Source: Branchiostoma floridae
Taxonomy: Eukaryota; Chordata; Leptocardii; Amphioxiformes; Branchiostomatidae
Direction of reading: 5' to 3'
Length of the DNA: 62,000 nt
Assembly (NCBI RefSeq): GCF_000003815.2
Contig: NC_049990.1
Coordinates: 10,962,985-11,024,984 of the forward strand
The translations under genes were made by a program, and so were the position numbers. Numbering within the stretch: position 1 is the first letter of the stretch; each line of letters begins with the position of its first letter. The notes beneath the pieces are model-generated. The model did not search any database. It saw nothing but the letters and a program-made list of their open reading frames with translations, and had not been told where the DNA came from. Shown in pieces: positions 1-31,735 of the stretch.

Positions 1-85
1 TGGTCAGGTTCGATAACCACTTCATAAACCACCTCGTTCGCTACGCTCACTCGGTGGTTTATTCGGTGGTTATCGCACCTGACCA
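1..85. repeat. Imperfect hairpin at left edge
   Basis: Two 33-base arms (1-33 and 53-85) are reverse complements with four mismatches, separated by a 19-base spacer. The arms begin and end with TGGTCAGGT/ACCTGACCA. The structure starts exactly at the window edge, so it may be part of a larger inverted-repeat element. No coding potential was seen. A short MITE or a structured RNA end are both possible. Confidence 0.7.
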
Positions 86-725
86 GGGATTATCTCACCA
101 TATACACCTCGGGGCGGGGCGGGGCATTAACCCTTTATTAACTGGATTAATACAGAATTACAGAATGTTCCATGACGTGATGTTCCTTACATATCAATGA
201 AAAAATCTTAAAGTTTACAATTTTTCAAAAATTAAAATTTTAAAACTTGAATTCCATTATCAATGCATATTATCAAAGTGCTATCTTTAGACAGAACAAT
301 ACTGCCTGCGTTTTCCACGTTTACTCATATCTAATAGCAAGCTGCAACTTTTTCAGGACATCAACCAAAATGGCTGCACTGACATCACGCACAAACACAC
401 AGAGTATTTTTCCGTACGTTGGTTCCTTACGCATGCATGTTTCCGTATTCCAAGCGTTTCATGAGACATGAGCTATAAGGAGATTCACAATTCTAACTAC
501 GCATGCGCAACGAAATGCATTGTGGGAATTTATCAAAGGTGAAAACCCCTAACATTTACATAACTTTTGTCTCGTTTATGATCATTGCTGATCAGACGTG
601 TTTTGTTCATGTCTCAGGGGCCCTCACCTTTGACATATTGCCCACAATGCATTCTCTGCACATGCGTACTTAGAATCACGAATCGCGTTATAATCTATTT
701 GGATTCCACGGGCTCATCGTTGACC
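86..725. other. Gene-free stretch left of first EF-hand gene
   Basis: No convincing exon was found. A GC-rich stretch near 110-125 (repeated GGGGC) follows the edge hairpin. The end of the stretch is presumably the 3' UTR of the calmodulin-like gene that stops at 726. On the minus strand AATAAA occurs at 131-136, but it is too far away to assign with confidence. Confidence 0.5.
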
Positions 726-2504
726 TTATGCGCATGACAAGACCTTGATAAACTCGTCATAGTTGACGCGCCCATCGCTGTCGGTGTCGGCAGCTTTGAT
801 CATGTTGTCGATGACTTTATCATCCATGTGGGTCCCCATGGCTGCCAGACCCGCTTTTAACTCCTGAGGGGTGATGTGACCATCCCCGTTCTGGAAAATA
901 AGTTATCAATTCATAGTTATATTAAGTTATAATGATGAAGTCAAGACATCTTATTGGCATAAAAGTTATAAATCATAAAATTCCGAGAAAGGCAGTCAAT
1001 GCCATACACTGTCAAAACCAAATAAACTAATGATATTTCGTTTGGTGTCTAATTGAATCTGAAATAAATCTATAGTAAGATTTTACCTACAGATGTATGT
1101 AGTTGCCATGAGACAAAAATTATCATCTAAACACAAAGACTCAACTTAAGATGAAACTTCTGCCAAACTAAGCAAATGAAATAGTTGATATTGAAAGTGC
1201 ATCTGTATTTATCTATAACAAATTGTCGGTAAGGTAATGTTGGTAGATGTACCTTGTCAATGCCTTTAAACATCTCGTGCATCTTGGAGCTGAGCTGCCG
1301 TTTTGCCTGCTCTACCTGCGACACCAGCGCCTGGAACTCCGTAAAGCTCAGGGCACCGCTTTTGTCCTTGTCGAAGGCTTCCATCGTGCACTAGTCAGTC
1401 AAAGAGGATTTCATCAATGTCAAACACATCTTCTTAGTACTTAAAGGGACATTGATATTAGATTAAACATTCGTTTAATTTAGATACAGAATACAAAATG
1501 CTGATATGTTGTTTTCGTTAACTCCTGGCTAAAATTAAACCATGATACGAGTGGCCAGGTGTCGCTCCCAATTTCTGCTCCACCAGATTTTTGCCTCGCT
1601 ATTCGATGAGTAGTGCGCATGCGTGGATTGAGGGTTAGGGCTAGGGTTAGGGCAATGATTGCTTCTACAGCGCGATCCCCTCCCCCAAAGTAAAAAAAAG
1701 GCTTCTGCTGTAAGATACCCACGCCCCACGAGAGTGATGCACGTCTCCCCCTCAGGTAAACGGGAAACCCTAGGACAAAATTTGACTTGACCCGGTTCTC
1801 AACTTACGTATACGGTCCCTCTAAACAACGTCCGCCCAGCATTCAATATACATGCATGATCGCTAAATCTCTGATTAAGGTACATAGGTGTCATGCATTT
1901 TTTCCCTACCTCATAAAATATCAAATCATCGCTAACTAACAGCTTTAATGACGATAATTAATAATACATGATAAAGGCGTGGAATGATAAAGAATGTGGA
2001 ATTAAAAAAAAAAAGTTAAACATAATAAACAACCTACAGTGGCTGTTCTATCACTAGATCTTGATACACGAACCTAAATAAGTAATACCGTGAGGAGTTT
2101 CTCCGAGACAGGGGCTAACCCAAGCTCCTTGAGTGCCGTCTTCAGCTCTTTCTTATTGATGAGGTTGTCCTTACTCTTGTCAAATTTCTTGAATACCGCG
2201 AAGGTATCATCTGCAGAAATACTTTTGCAATGAAAGAAAGAGAGACACTATCATATAATGATTTCAATCAATTTTGTATCGTAACAATTACAAAGACTGT
2301 CGAGCAAGCATGTACGAAAAAAATGTTGCTATAATATTTTCACATATCTTTTTTGTAAATGACACCATGAAAATCTATTTTCAATTTGATTCCATGAAAT
2401 AAGGTTAATGCTTATTTTATTTTATTTCTAAATGCTTACCCTATTTTAGAATAGAATAAAATATACATTTAGAGGCAATAAGCAACTTACGGTTGACGAG
2501 ACAT
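726..2504 (-). CDS. Calmodulin-like four-EF-hand protein 1
   Basis: Four exons (2491-2504, 2089-2221, 1253-1390, 726-890) join in frame across GT-AG sites to 149 aa. Loop 1 is DKSKDNLINKKE, loop 2 DKDKSGALSFTE, loop 3 DKNGDGHITPQE (split by the last intron after DK) and loop 4 DTDSDGRVNYDE. All four keep Asp at position 1 and Glu at position 12, so all may bind Ca2+; loop 1 has Asn instead of Gly at position 6. The length and even spacing match calmodulin/troponin-C type sensors, but the central linker differs from true calmodulin, and the protein ends Leu-Ser-Cys-Ala. The start ATG (2504) is followed by a donor after only 14 coding bases, exactly as in the tandem paralog at 3980-5642. Expected role: cytosolic Ca2+ sensor; the target is unknown. 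An amphioxus CaM-like or troponin-C-like assignment cannot be decided here. Confidence 0.9.
1540..1760 (-). repeat. Dispersed repeat with telomere-like motif (copy 1)
   Basis: It lies in intron 2 of calmodulin-like gene 1. It contains GGGTTAGGGCTAGGGTTAGGG-type sequence near 1630-1652. Read on the minus strand it shares several blocks with 28365-28520: a GGGTTTCC box, an ACCTGAGGGG box, a CGTGGGT box and the CCCTAACCCTAGCC block in the same order. Interspersed repeat rather than an interstitial telomere array. Confidence 0.5.
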
Positions 2505-3979
2505 GATCACCGTTTTTTCCAGATACCTCACTCGGCAAGAAGGGAGTTGTTTATGGCAGCAACTTGACCTTGGTCATTAAATTTATTGCTCTTTCGGTCC
2601 TTTGGGATTTACTATACGTGACTAGGGATAAACCTTTTATCCCATAGAGTCGTCATTTGAAGTTATCCATATTTTTTGTTAGATAGATGATTGAATTATT
2701 GATCTTAAGTGTGCCTGTGGATAAATGGTTTTCTTGAAAGACTACCACTCAAATTGGCAATATTGTCTTATATATGCCAATCAAATATCAAATCTTTACT
2801 TCATTCTGTTCATAAACTTCTATCCGTTAAACTGGTAGATCCAAGAAACTTAAGAAGTGCTATCAATGTCGTGATGCCAAGATTATATTTCGCCTGAAAC
2901 ACTAGTCCTTCCTGCAAGTTGTGGTACTAAAAGTACTACAACTTTTATTCAATTTTTCTTTGAAATGATTAATGAAATAACCAAAAGACTAATGGAGTTG
3001 TTCTCAATACAGAGGCTATGTCTGGAATATATGATGGCTTTTTATGATACATTATTAACGGGTACTTAGTGCTATTGAATGATAGATGAATGAGTGATAC
3101 ATCACAGTACTGTTCCCATAGGAGAAGAGGTGAAGTCAAAAAAGACTACCTTTAATAGTATATGAAAGATACGTGACACACAGATCACATTTAACTCATA
3201 GTTTATTTTCCAGAATTCCTAAAACTATATAGTACCGTGCCACTTCCATGAGCTATGAGTTGTCATCTACTTGATTTATTATTAGATAATATTACATTCC
3301 ATCATTCTATTATGTAATACTGATTATATAATTAATTCTATTATAGATTATAATATTGATTAATAGACGTACGTCGTATATTGGATTGATAGACTTATGT
3401 AATATATTCTATTACTTGATCAATGGGTTCCTTAACTGACATTAAACGCCATAGGCAATATGGACATGTGATATGATCACGAAGTCGTAAATGTGATAAC
3501 TTAAAAAGATACATGCTTTCAAATTTTGTTAACTTGTGGTTGTATTGGCGAATTTAGCTTTTAGCCTATCCGTAGAGCACTGCAAAAGATTCCCAATGCT
3601 ATTTTTCTATCTCCCTTTCTCTCCCGTCCCTCACGAAAGACATACCGAGATATTTAGCAACTAGAGAATAAAATACAGACGACAACATCTGATTCAGAAG
3701 TATTCTTGGGGTATCTTGAGGCCACATCTGAAATGTTGATGTACGGAATAGAGTCGAGCAAAACATGGTTCGAAGACCTCCTAACCACTGCTTAAACTTA
3801 AATTGTGCTACCAGAGAGGAAGAAATATGGATAGGCAATGGTAAAGATATGAAAATGATATGCTGAATGAGAGAATGGAATCCGATATACTGTAGGAAGA
3901 CAAAAAGGATGCAGGAGACTGGTTCTGATGTCAAATAGTTAGACTATAGAAGAGATATATGAGATGGGATGATGAGCTT
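2505..3979. other. Spacer between tandem EF-hand genes
   Basis: The proximal 150 bases should hold the promoter of gene 1, including the block described at 2596-2623. The rest is AT-rich, with no exon that fits the EF-hand family or any other family I recognise. Part should be 3' UTR of gene 2, which stops at 3980. Confidence 0.5.
2596..2623 (-). promoter_or_regulatory. Promoter block shared with paralog gene 2
   Basis: About 92-119 bases upstream of the gene 1 ATG, the plus strand reads GGTCCTTTGGGATT followed by TACTATACGTGAC. The same block, as AGTCCTTTGGGATT then CTATTACGTAAC, lies upstream of the gene 2 ATG at 5793-5818. Conservation outside coding sequence suggests a retained cis element, with an ACGT-core bZIP-type site as its most recognisable part. 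Confidence 0.5.
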
Positions 3980-4967
3980 TTAGCATGACATAACTTTGAT
4001 GAACTCCTCGTAGTTGACGCGCCCGTCGTTGTCGGTGTCGGCAGCTTTGATCATGCTGTCAATCACCCGATCGTCCATGTGGTTGCCCATGGCAGCCAGC
4101 CCGGCCTTCAGTTCATCCGGGGTGAGGCTGCCGTCACCGTTCTGAAATTTAGATGTGTGATTTTCCTTTAATTGTGAAAGTTATTTTTTCCTACTGAGGG
4201 TAAAGCTGTAACAGTTGTTGTTGATTTAGGTACAGTTAAACAAGTTAAACGAGCGCATAAGATATTTAAGTCTCACCACAAGAGGCAACTAACTACTGCA
4301 CTGTCGTCACATATTTTACACTTTAATCTAGCACAGAACGGAACCGGAAATGAGGTATCCCAACATGCAACATGTGAGGAAGATAAGTTTGACCTCAATC
4401 CAATACTAAGGTATTCCGTTATGTGGTTTACTCAACATTGATTCGTTATATGCTTTGCTTGTCTGCATTTGTTTCAATGTTCTTTTGTACTTTTACTTTG
4501 TTTCTGATGACGACACGAAATTAAGCGTGTTGAGCTTGAGTGTGTCTCCATCGGGTCATGTACCTATATATACCTATAATTTAGTTGTCAGGTAATATTT
4601 TGATATGTAAGCAGAAATGATACAGTACCTCGTCCATGCGTTTGAAGATTTCACGCATCCTGTAAGAGAGTTGTCCCTTAGCCTGCTCCACTTGTCCCAC
4701 CAAAGCCTGGAACTCCTCGAAATTCAGAGCTCCACTCTTGTCCTTGTCAAATGCGTCCATTGTGCACTATTCATACATGAGTCAAAACAATATACTGTAG
4801 GTCAGTCCAAAAAAATAAAAATGAATGTTTCCTTTGGAATAGCAGGCTATGTTATGTTACTTTTTTTTATTCCATATTCGATGAAACTTAGTCCTCGCAT
4901 ACCAAATATTGAAGTCCATGCATAGATTCTATAACTTATGCTGGCCACAAAAATTCGGAAACACAGA

Positions 4968-5063
<96 letters not shown>

Positions 5064-5642
5064 GACAGACACAGAAAAAGGCTTCTATTTTCTTGGAATA
5101 ACACTTTATCCTATATTATTACTATATACATATAATTTACGGTAGGTATACTGCATGCAGGTTTAATGATAAGACATGATAATATTACACTTTTATTTGT
5201 GCAGTCGTTCAGGAATGAAACTAATTTCCTACCTTGATGAGTTGATCAGACACTGGAGACAGTCCAAGTTCTTTGAGCGCGGTTTTCAGCTCTTTTTTGT
5301 TGATAAGGTTGTCCTTACTCTTATCGACCTTCTTGAAGATCGCTAGAGTATCGTTCGCAGAGATCCTGAAGACACAGAAGAAGAAGACACAAATAGAAGT
5401 TTTGTCAAATAGTGGTATGAAATTCAGTATCATTATACTGTCTAATGATCCTCTTTTCATTATCATGAAATGGCTAATGGATCATTCCGTGGTGATCACA
5501 AGCGAAAAATTGAAGATACGTAATACAGTTTCATAACACATGGTGCGAAGCGTAATATTGCCTATTACTTGCATCAGAATATACTATACAAACTAATATC
5601 AATAGTAGGTATGAAACTGATAACTTACGGATTGTGAGACAT
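3980..5642 (-). CDS. Calmodulin-like four-EF-hand protein 2
   Basis: Exons 5629-5642, 5233-5365, 4629-4766 and 3980-4141 give 148 aa. Intron positions and phases match gene 1 exactly (first intron phase 2, the others phase 0). Loops: DKSKDNLINKKE, DKDKSGALNFEE, DENGDGSLTPDE, DTDNDGRVNYEE; the acidic ligands at positions 1 and 12 are intact in all four. The protein ends Val-Met-Ser-Cys, one residue shorter than its paralog. Gene 2 lies in tandem about 1.5 kb upstream of gene 1 on the same strand, so the pair is a local duplication. The two proteins are nearly identical in loop 1 and the flanking helices and diverge more around the second hand and the central helix. Cytosolic Ca2+-sensor function is inferred from the fold only. 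Confidence 0.9.
4969..5070. repeat. (TC)n(AC)n microsatellite
   Basis: A short TC run passes into about 80 bases of almost pure AC in the second intron of calmodulin-like gene 2. Apparent His/Thr or Cys/Val reading frames across it are artefacts of the dinucleotide. Confidence 0.95.
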
Positions 5643-5701
5643 GACTGACGTTGTCGTGACTTCAGCTGAAGTGGTAAGGTCGGTTGTACTTGGCACTTGA
5701 C

Positions 5702-5836
5702 TTTGCACATTTATATCTTCATGAGTCCCCTGGGATTCTATTACGTAACAGGGCGCAGGGGAGAGAGTCCTCTTGTCTTTGCACATTTTGGGAGTCCTTT
5801 GGGATTCTATTACGTAACGAGGCGCATGGGGTGGGC
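5702..5836 (-). promoter_or_regulatory. Duplicated TTACGTAA promoter module
   Basis: Upstream of the gene 2 ATG (5642), a segment of about 69-76 bases occurs twice in tandem. Each copy has TTTGCACATTT, then GAGTCC, TGGGATTCTATTACGTAAC and GGCGCA. TTACGTAA lies at 5741-5748 and 5810-5817, about 100 and 170 bases from the ATG. TTAYGTAA is the known site for PAR-bZIP/NFIL3-type factors. The regulatory role is inferred. Confidence 0.55.
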
Positions 5837-7619
5837 TTCTTACATCATATCGTCTGCGTCAAAAATAAACATGTCCTTTTAATATCGTTGACGATACCAT
5901 TACCTATTTTTGAACTTAAGGGGTAGGTTAGTGGAATGTTTTTTTAATGTTATCATAGAAGACAAAAAGGCAGTTCTGGAAAAAAAGTCTAAAAGGCATA
6001 GGTATAGTTGGATGCAGGAATCTGAAAATAATCATAATCAATGTTAGTAATAACACTTTCCAAAAACGCAGTATCTTGCAATATAATCATGGTAGCAGCT
6101 GACTTTTTGTTTGGATTTTAAACTGTTTCATTTCATTTCATTTCGCAAACGACCAATAGTTTGATAACAGTTTTCGGCGTTTAAACGATGCTTTCAATTG
6201 ATGCAACTTAGTGCTGTTTTCTACACTTAGTCTACACTTTGTATAGAGTGAATTCTATTTCAGCTCAGGTGAGGTAAGTATGGAGTCATGGCCACTGGTG
6301 TTGAAGAATGGATAAGCGAAAGCACTTAGGATGCATAATTGACGAGCATCAAGGACAACGTGAATTGATGGTACGTCACAATGTTGCTCTTAAGGAAAAA
6401 TGGTGCGTCAAGCACTGAGTTTGCACATGTGCCACCTGAATGTTAAATGTTAACAATAAAGGCATACAACATTTAGATAACATGTTTGATTGATTTGATT
6501 GATCCACACATTAAAATCACGAAACAAATGCTGTTGGGATAAAAAGGCCAATTGTGGTCTTTATTCTAATTCTCCGCCAGGTCCTATCAATCTTTAACAA
6601 ACAGTGTTGTAAATGTTCCTAATCAGAAAATAATAATAGTAAATGATAATAACAATACCAGATCAGAGAATAATTATGACAGTAACTTGAATGCCCTCTT
6701 TTATAAGTAGTAATTTTCTATCAAGCAAAGGAATGCATTCTGCGTCAATATCTATTACCTTTATAGATAATGATCGAAAACTGTCACCATACATTTTGCC
6801 ACTCTTGTCACGAAAGAAAGTCGTGGTGAGGTCTCACGGGAAACCTTCAACATCAAAAGCCTTTTTATAGTCCACACAATAGAAGTTCATATGTCATCAG
6901 GTGATTGTCAAACGTGAGTAGTAAATCTGGTAGCTTGAAGGACATGTATGCTGTCAGGTAGGTATCTTTGCGCATGCTTGGTCAGCAGGTACAGCAGGAG
7001 AAATGTCATAGTATTATCATAGACGATGTACGTACGTTATGACGTGACCTTGTTTATGTATGCGCACATACGCACGCATAATTATGTTTTGCAATGAGTG
7101 ATTATAACATTCTGTATCTGTATCAGTATAGCTGGTATATTCACCATTTTTGTAAAACACACAAGATTCGTAAGCACGCGGCGCGGCAGCAGCTGGTTAC
7201 ATTAAACTAGCACTGCACAACCTGTAATGCATAGCATTTTTTCATCTTGCAAGAAGGAAGCGTATCTGGTGAGGATGTCCCTACTGTACATTGTGACAAA
7301 GAGCTCCGGCTAGCTTAAACAATGACAACCAATGGGACTAATCATTTTCCTTCAGTACTAGATGTCAACTGGTTTATATTTATAATATTATATGATCTAT
7401 GTATATAGATTGTTCCAACTTTATCTTAAAAATTCCTGTCCTGACGGCATAAAACTTGACACTGAAACAGCTCTTCCACTCAAAGTCCAAGTACTTCTTA
7501 GTCTATTTTCAAAACAATAAAGCTACAAAATTCACATAGATTTAAGTGGAATGTGTAAGTGTATTTTTTCTGTACACTTTCATTGGCGGCCACCATACTG
7601 CTTAGCTCATTATATGGAA
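5837..7619. other. Gene-free spacer before ferlin 3' end
   Basis: AT-rich sequence with no exon I can support. It should include the 3' UTR of the ferlin gene near 7.3-7.6 kb. No repeat family from elsewhere in the window was recognised here. Confidence 0.45.
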
Positions 7620-27860
<20,241 letters not shown>

Positions 27861-28364
27861 GCTGCCCCGGGCCCTTTGTGAAACAAACACAAACCTAGAT
27901 TATTGTAGACATCATTGTTTGCTACATTATCACTGCTTTAGAGCAACAATTATCACCTAGACATAAAACAGAGGTGCTTTTTCCTTCTGTATTCAGGTAA
28001 CTTATAGCCCAGGGGGAAGCGTGTGTTATTTGGAATCAATTACCCCTGTTCCACATAAACCATAAGTGGTGGTCATGTACTTCCGGCGGAGTATACAATG
28101 AGTGGAATGACATATATGAAATGCGACATTCGTGCCTTTGGTAGGTCATTTTGTTGTTTTGGCTTTCGGGATTTTTTGTGTCGCTAGATGCAAACGTATT
28201 TCATCGAGATATTAATATTTTATGTCTTGTGTAGAAATGTATCAACCACACCACAAAAATAGGATTATGGCTGACTATATGTAGAATATAGGTCAGTAAC
28301 CGATGTTGAGCCAACTATTGATTCATAAATTTCTGTCCCTGAAAAAGATTTGCGCCAACAATGC

Positions 28365-28520
28365 CTGGGGGTTTCCAGTATACCTGAGGGGAGAGAAGTG
28401 CGTCACATTCGTGTGGCGTGGGTGTAGGGCCCTAACCCTTACCCTAGCCTCAACCCTAAACTCCACCTGCGGAGTAAAAGTAAATTTATATATGGCGCGC
28501 GGAGCAGAAATTTGACTCAA
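28365..28520 (+). repeat. Dispersed repeat with telomere-like motif (copy 2)
   Basis: Contains CCCTAACCCTTACCCTAGCC and CAACCCTAAA. The blocks listed for 1540-1760 occur in the same order on this strand. Confidence 0.5.
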
Positions 28521-29894
28521 CTCCGGCATAACCACATAAGATGCACGTCAAGCAAAGTTATAGATCTGACTCTTCTGGATGAACCAACTAAGGCTTTAGG
28601 TCACATTTCAGAAACTTCGGGTTGTTTTAAGAAATGAAAAATGAAAATGTATACCTAGAAATATACACAAATCATGCCCATGAATCTTATTTTGACATTT
28701 TGTGTCTTTTATATCGTTCTTTTCGCTCCCGAAAGCTGCCCGACCGGGTGGAATTGTGACCCAAGCCTAACATGGGGGCTGTGATGTCATGTAGAAACAC
28801 CCTTAGTAGAAACGCCATATATGGTCTCCTGACGTCATGCCATTCAGTCTAATGTTTAAACCTTTCCACGGAGCTCCGGGGTCACTGAACTGTTCTGCAT
28901 GCTGCACGTGCACAGAGCGTACCAGTACAACTGGCACAACGTAATGCATCTACATGTAGTACAATGTATGAATATTCTAATTCCCAGACTCATTCCCTTC
29001 AAGGTAGAATACCTGGCACTTGTTTTGGGTTCACTGAACGCTGGAAAGGTTCATAATACGAGAGGTGATCAATAAGTTCGTGGCGTCATCTTGAAATACT
29101 AGTAACTAAAGGTTCGACGTAATTGTAAGAATGTATACCAACATTGAAATCATTGTGATCATTACTACTAAAAAGTTTCATTTCAAAAAGCTATAGCACT
29201 CTAATAATATCAGCACACAATAAACGTTTATTACTTGTGGGTAGGGGTTATGATGAACCATCTATTATATAGCCTTAAATCAAATCCTAGACTGGCAGTT
29301 GTACGATTGTAACACAACAATGATCCTTTCAAAGCTACAGAGCTTCAAGCTAGGGCATGCAGACAACCAATACAAAAAATAAAACGTCACTCAAGCACAG
29401 TAACAGGGACATTGTGCGTGTAATATTTAATCTAGCGTACCCTGTAGCCAGTGTCCCTTCTGAAAATTATGTCTGGTACACTGTATATGGTTATTCATTG
29501 GAAAGGCTATATGTATAGTCGAAATCAGACTCTAACAGGTGTATTTCAGGCTCGCAGACAGCGTGGATTACAACTCCGTCCATTCAGCCTCCATCAAACC
29601 ACACACCGGTGATAGGAGACAAACATATCCGTCAACAGGTTTGCCTGGTTGAACAAGGTAAAAACTGTAACAGTTGTTTTCCTTGATCACACTGCTTAAC
29701 GGAGGATTGAGCATATAGTGTTGAGCAGTGGGCACAGCTAGAAGAGTTCATCACAGAGTTGGATAGCTGTCTGATCTTTCATCTTTGGATAATTTTATCA
29801 GGTTAAAAATCCATGGATAACAGGACTCCTTCTCCACCAGCAATGCATATAGATCAATCGATAGTTCTACATTCATAGACATTTCGGTGAACGT

Positions 29895-29990
29895 TTGTCA
29901 CCTTCTTCATGGTGATACTGACTGGTTTCATTCCACACTGCAGCTAGGTGTCGCTGCAAACAATGCGGTCCCAAACGTAAAGTATTGCCA
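29895..29990 (+). repeat. Element R2, copy 4
   Basis: GTCACCTTCTTCATGG, CATTCCACACTGCAGCTAGG and GCGGTCCCAAACGTAAAGTA. It ends about 120 bases before the LRR gene start, so it sits in that gene's promoter or 5' UTR. Confidence 0.6.
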
Positions 29991-30109
29991 TGTGTTTTAT
30001 CTCTGTTTCGCACTGCCTGCTATATTTGAAATAGATTGTACAGAAAACGGTTTCTTCATTCAGAACGACATATATTCAATCGTTTATTTGTTTCAACATT
30101 GAGACCATC

Positions 30110-31735
30110 ATGACTTGGAATGTTCACATTTTCGAAATTCGAACATCAGCAAAATGCTGGTGGCTCGTTTTTTCCCTTCTCATATTATGTGATATGAATT
30201 CTATGGGAGACCACCAGACAAACCACTGTATAACAAGTACGTCGCCATCATTATTGACTTGCAACCAAGTTAATGTTATGGTGGTTTGTAGGTATCACAG
30301 CGAGCTAAACATCATTCCCAGCGATATACCAGCTAACGTTGCTATCCTGGATGTCTCGTTAAATTCCATGCGGAATCTAACACACATTCCAGCTCTCGAT
30401 AATCTCTGTAACTTTTACCTCCAACTCAACCGTATTGAGACTGTTTCCTGGCTAGAACTTAGAAAACTACCGGCTTTACAGTTCCTTCACCTCAATAATA
30501 ACAGAATCACGCGAGTCAACTTGGGCGCCGTAATAGAATACCTTCCCAACCTCCGTTGGGTAGATTTGTCAAGAAACAGGATCAAAACATTGTCTGAAAA
30601 GGAATTAGGACTGCCCTTTCCGAGACAAGTAGAAATTCTTATTGACAAAAATCATTTTGATTGTGACTGTAGAATGCTCTGGTTAGTTGACAAAGTTAGG
30701 TGCTTTCAAGATTGTTATAAGAGTGAAAGATCAGTTCAAGTGTGCTGTAGTCAGTGTGACGTCTGTTTTCTTGACTCCCGGTTTGAACGCGAAAGTCTAG
30801 TGTGTGCCAGCCCGTACAACATAAGTGGGCTGCCTTTTGATCAAGTTCACCAACCTGCCATGCCATGTGAGGAACATACAGTTACCTCTCTCTCAACGGT
30901 CGCACAGACGTCTACTCTTAGGCTGGTTACGACGACTCGTTCGTTTACGCAAAGAGACCAACACACTGACGGAACAACCACTCTGCGTCCCTATGGTATG
31001 CATTCACCGGATGTCGAACTAGAAATATCCGCGCCCTCGACTACACAGGAGTATGTGTCTTCAAGAAGTGTTGATTATCAAACAACACATTTCACTCGAG
31101 CGCTTTATGATACTTCAAGTAGTCAACAATTAGAAAACAATGGGGGAGGGATCAGTACCGTGCATGCTGTTATCATGGTTTCGGTAGGTTTTTCGGCGTT
31201 TATGTTTATCACGCCATTAGTAATAAAAATGATCAAAATGTGTCGATCCAGTAGCTCTAGAGAGGGTGATAATGATACGGCTACAGATGACGTCATGTTG
31301 CAACATATCAGCCCACCTATCCAACACACTGCCAACCACAGCCATAGAAACTGTAATATGGCGACAGGACAACAACAAGATTTTACCAACATATCTCTGG
31401 CTCAAGTTGTACCTCCGATTCTCAACACTCTCTATCACGGACGCGGCAATACTGGAGTTCAGCAACAACAACCAGCAACTGATTCTACAGAAACTTGCCT
31501 GACCAAAGTCATTCCACCGAAAGAAAACACTGCCTACCATCCGAACTGCAATGCAGGGTCCGCACAACAGCATGATACTACCGACATATCTCTGGCTCAA
31601 GTGGTACCACCAATTCTAAATACTCTTTATCACAGGCACCGTAATACAGGGGTTCCACAACCACCTGTACCTGATTCTACCGCGCCATGCCTGAACCAAG
31701 TCATTCCACCGATAGAAAACACTGCCCACAACTGA
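30110..31735 (+). CDS. Single-exon LRR membrane receptor (to in-frame TGA)
   Basis: 541 codons without introns. Weak signal-peptide hydrophobic core (WWLVFSLLIL, aa ~18-27), Cys-bearing LRR N-cap (aa ~40-60), four to five LRRs (aa ~76-178; e.g. LRWVDLSRNRIKTL), and an LRRCT cap starting NHFDCDCRMLWLVD with several Cys pairs (aa ~181-253). A Ser/Thr-rich stalk, a transmembrane helix (aa ~348-373) followed by MIKMCRSSSS, and a cytoplasmic tail come next. The tail carries five diverged repeats around a V-x-PP-I-x-N-T core alternating with Gln-rich spacers. LRR transmembrane proteins without introns are common in expanded invertebrate immune/adhesion families; the ligand is unknown. The frame ends at TGA 31733-31735 in the middle of the fifth repeat, and the same frame then stays open (next entry). 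Confidence 0.85.
   Translation: MTWNVHIFEIRTSAKCWWLVFSLLILCDMNSMGDHQTNHCITSTSPSLLTCNQVNVMVVCRYHSELNIIPSDIPANVAILDVSLNSMRNLTHIPALDNLCNFYLQLNRIETVSWLELRKLPALQFLHLNNNRITRVNLGAVIEYLPNLRWVDLSRNRIKTLSEKELGLPFPRQVEILIDKNHFDCDCRMLWLVDKVRCFQDCYKSERSVQVCCSQCDVCFLDSRFERESLVCASPYNISGLPFDQVHQPAMPCEEHTVTSLSTVAQTSTLRLVTTTRSFTQRDQHTDGTTTLRPYGMHSPDVELEISAPSTTQEYVSSRSVDYQTTHFTRALYDTSSSQQLENNGGGISTVHAVIMVSVGFSAFMFITPLVIKMIKMCRSSSSREGDNDTATDDVMLQHISPPIQHTANHSHRNCNMATGQQQDFTNISLAQVVPPILNTLYHGRGNTGVQQQQPATDSTETCLTKVIPPKENTAYHPNCNAGSAQQHDTTDISLAQVVPPILNTLYHRHRNTGVPQPPVPDSTAPCLNQVIPPIENTAHN

Larger units (their letters stand above)
27861..30109. other. Spacer between ferlin start and LRR gene
   Basis: The genes diverge here. 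An unrecognised 5' exon of ferlin may lie in this stretch. I see one dispersed repeat (28365-28520) and one R2 copy next to the LRR gene, but no further convincing exon. Confidence 0.4.

Noticed and set aside
1630-1655. Interstitial telomere array
   Set aside because: Only about three degenerate TTAGGG-like units, and they belong to a repeat also found at 28.4 kb.
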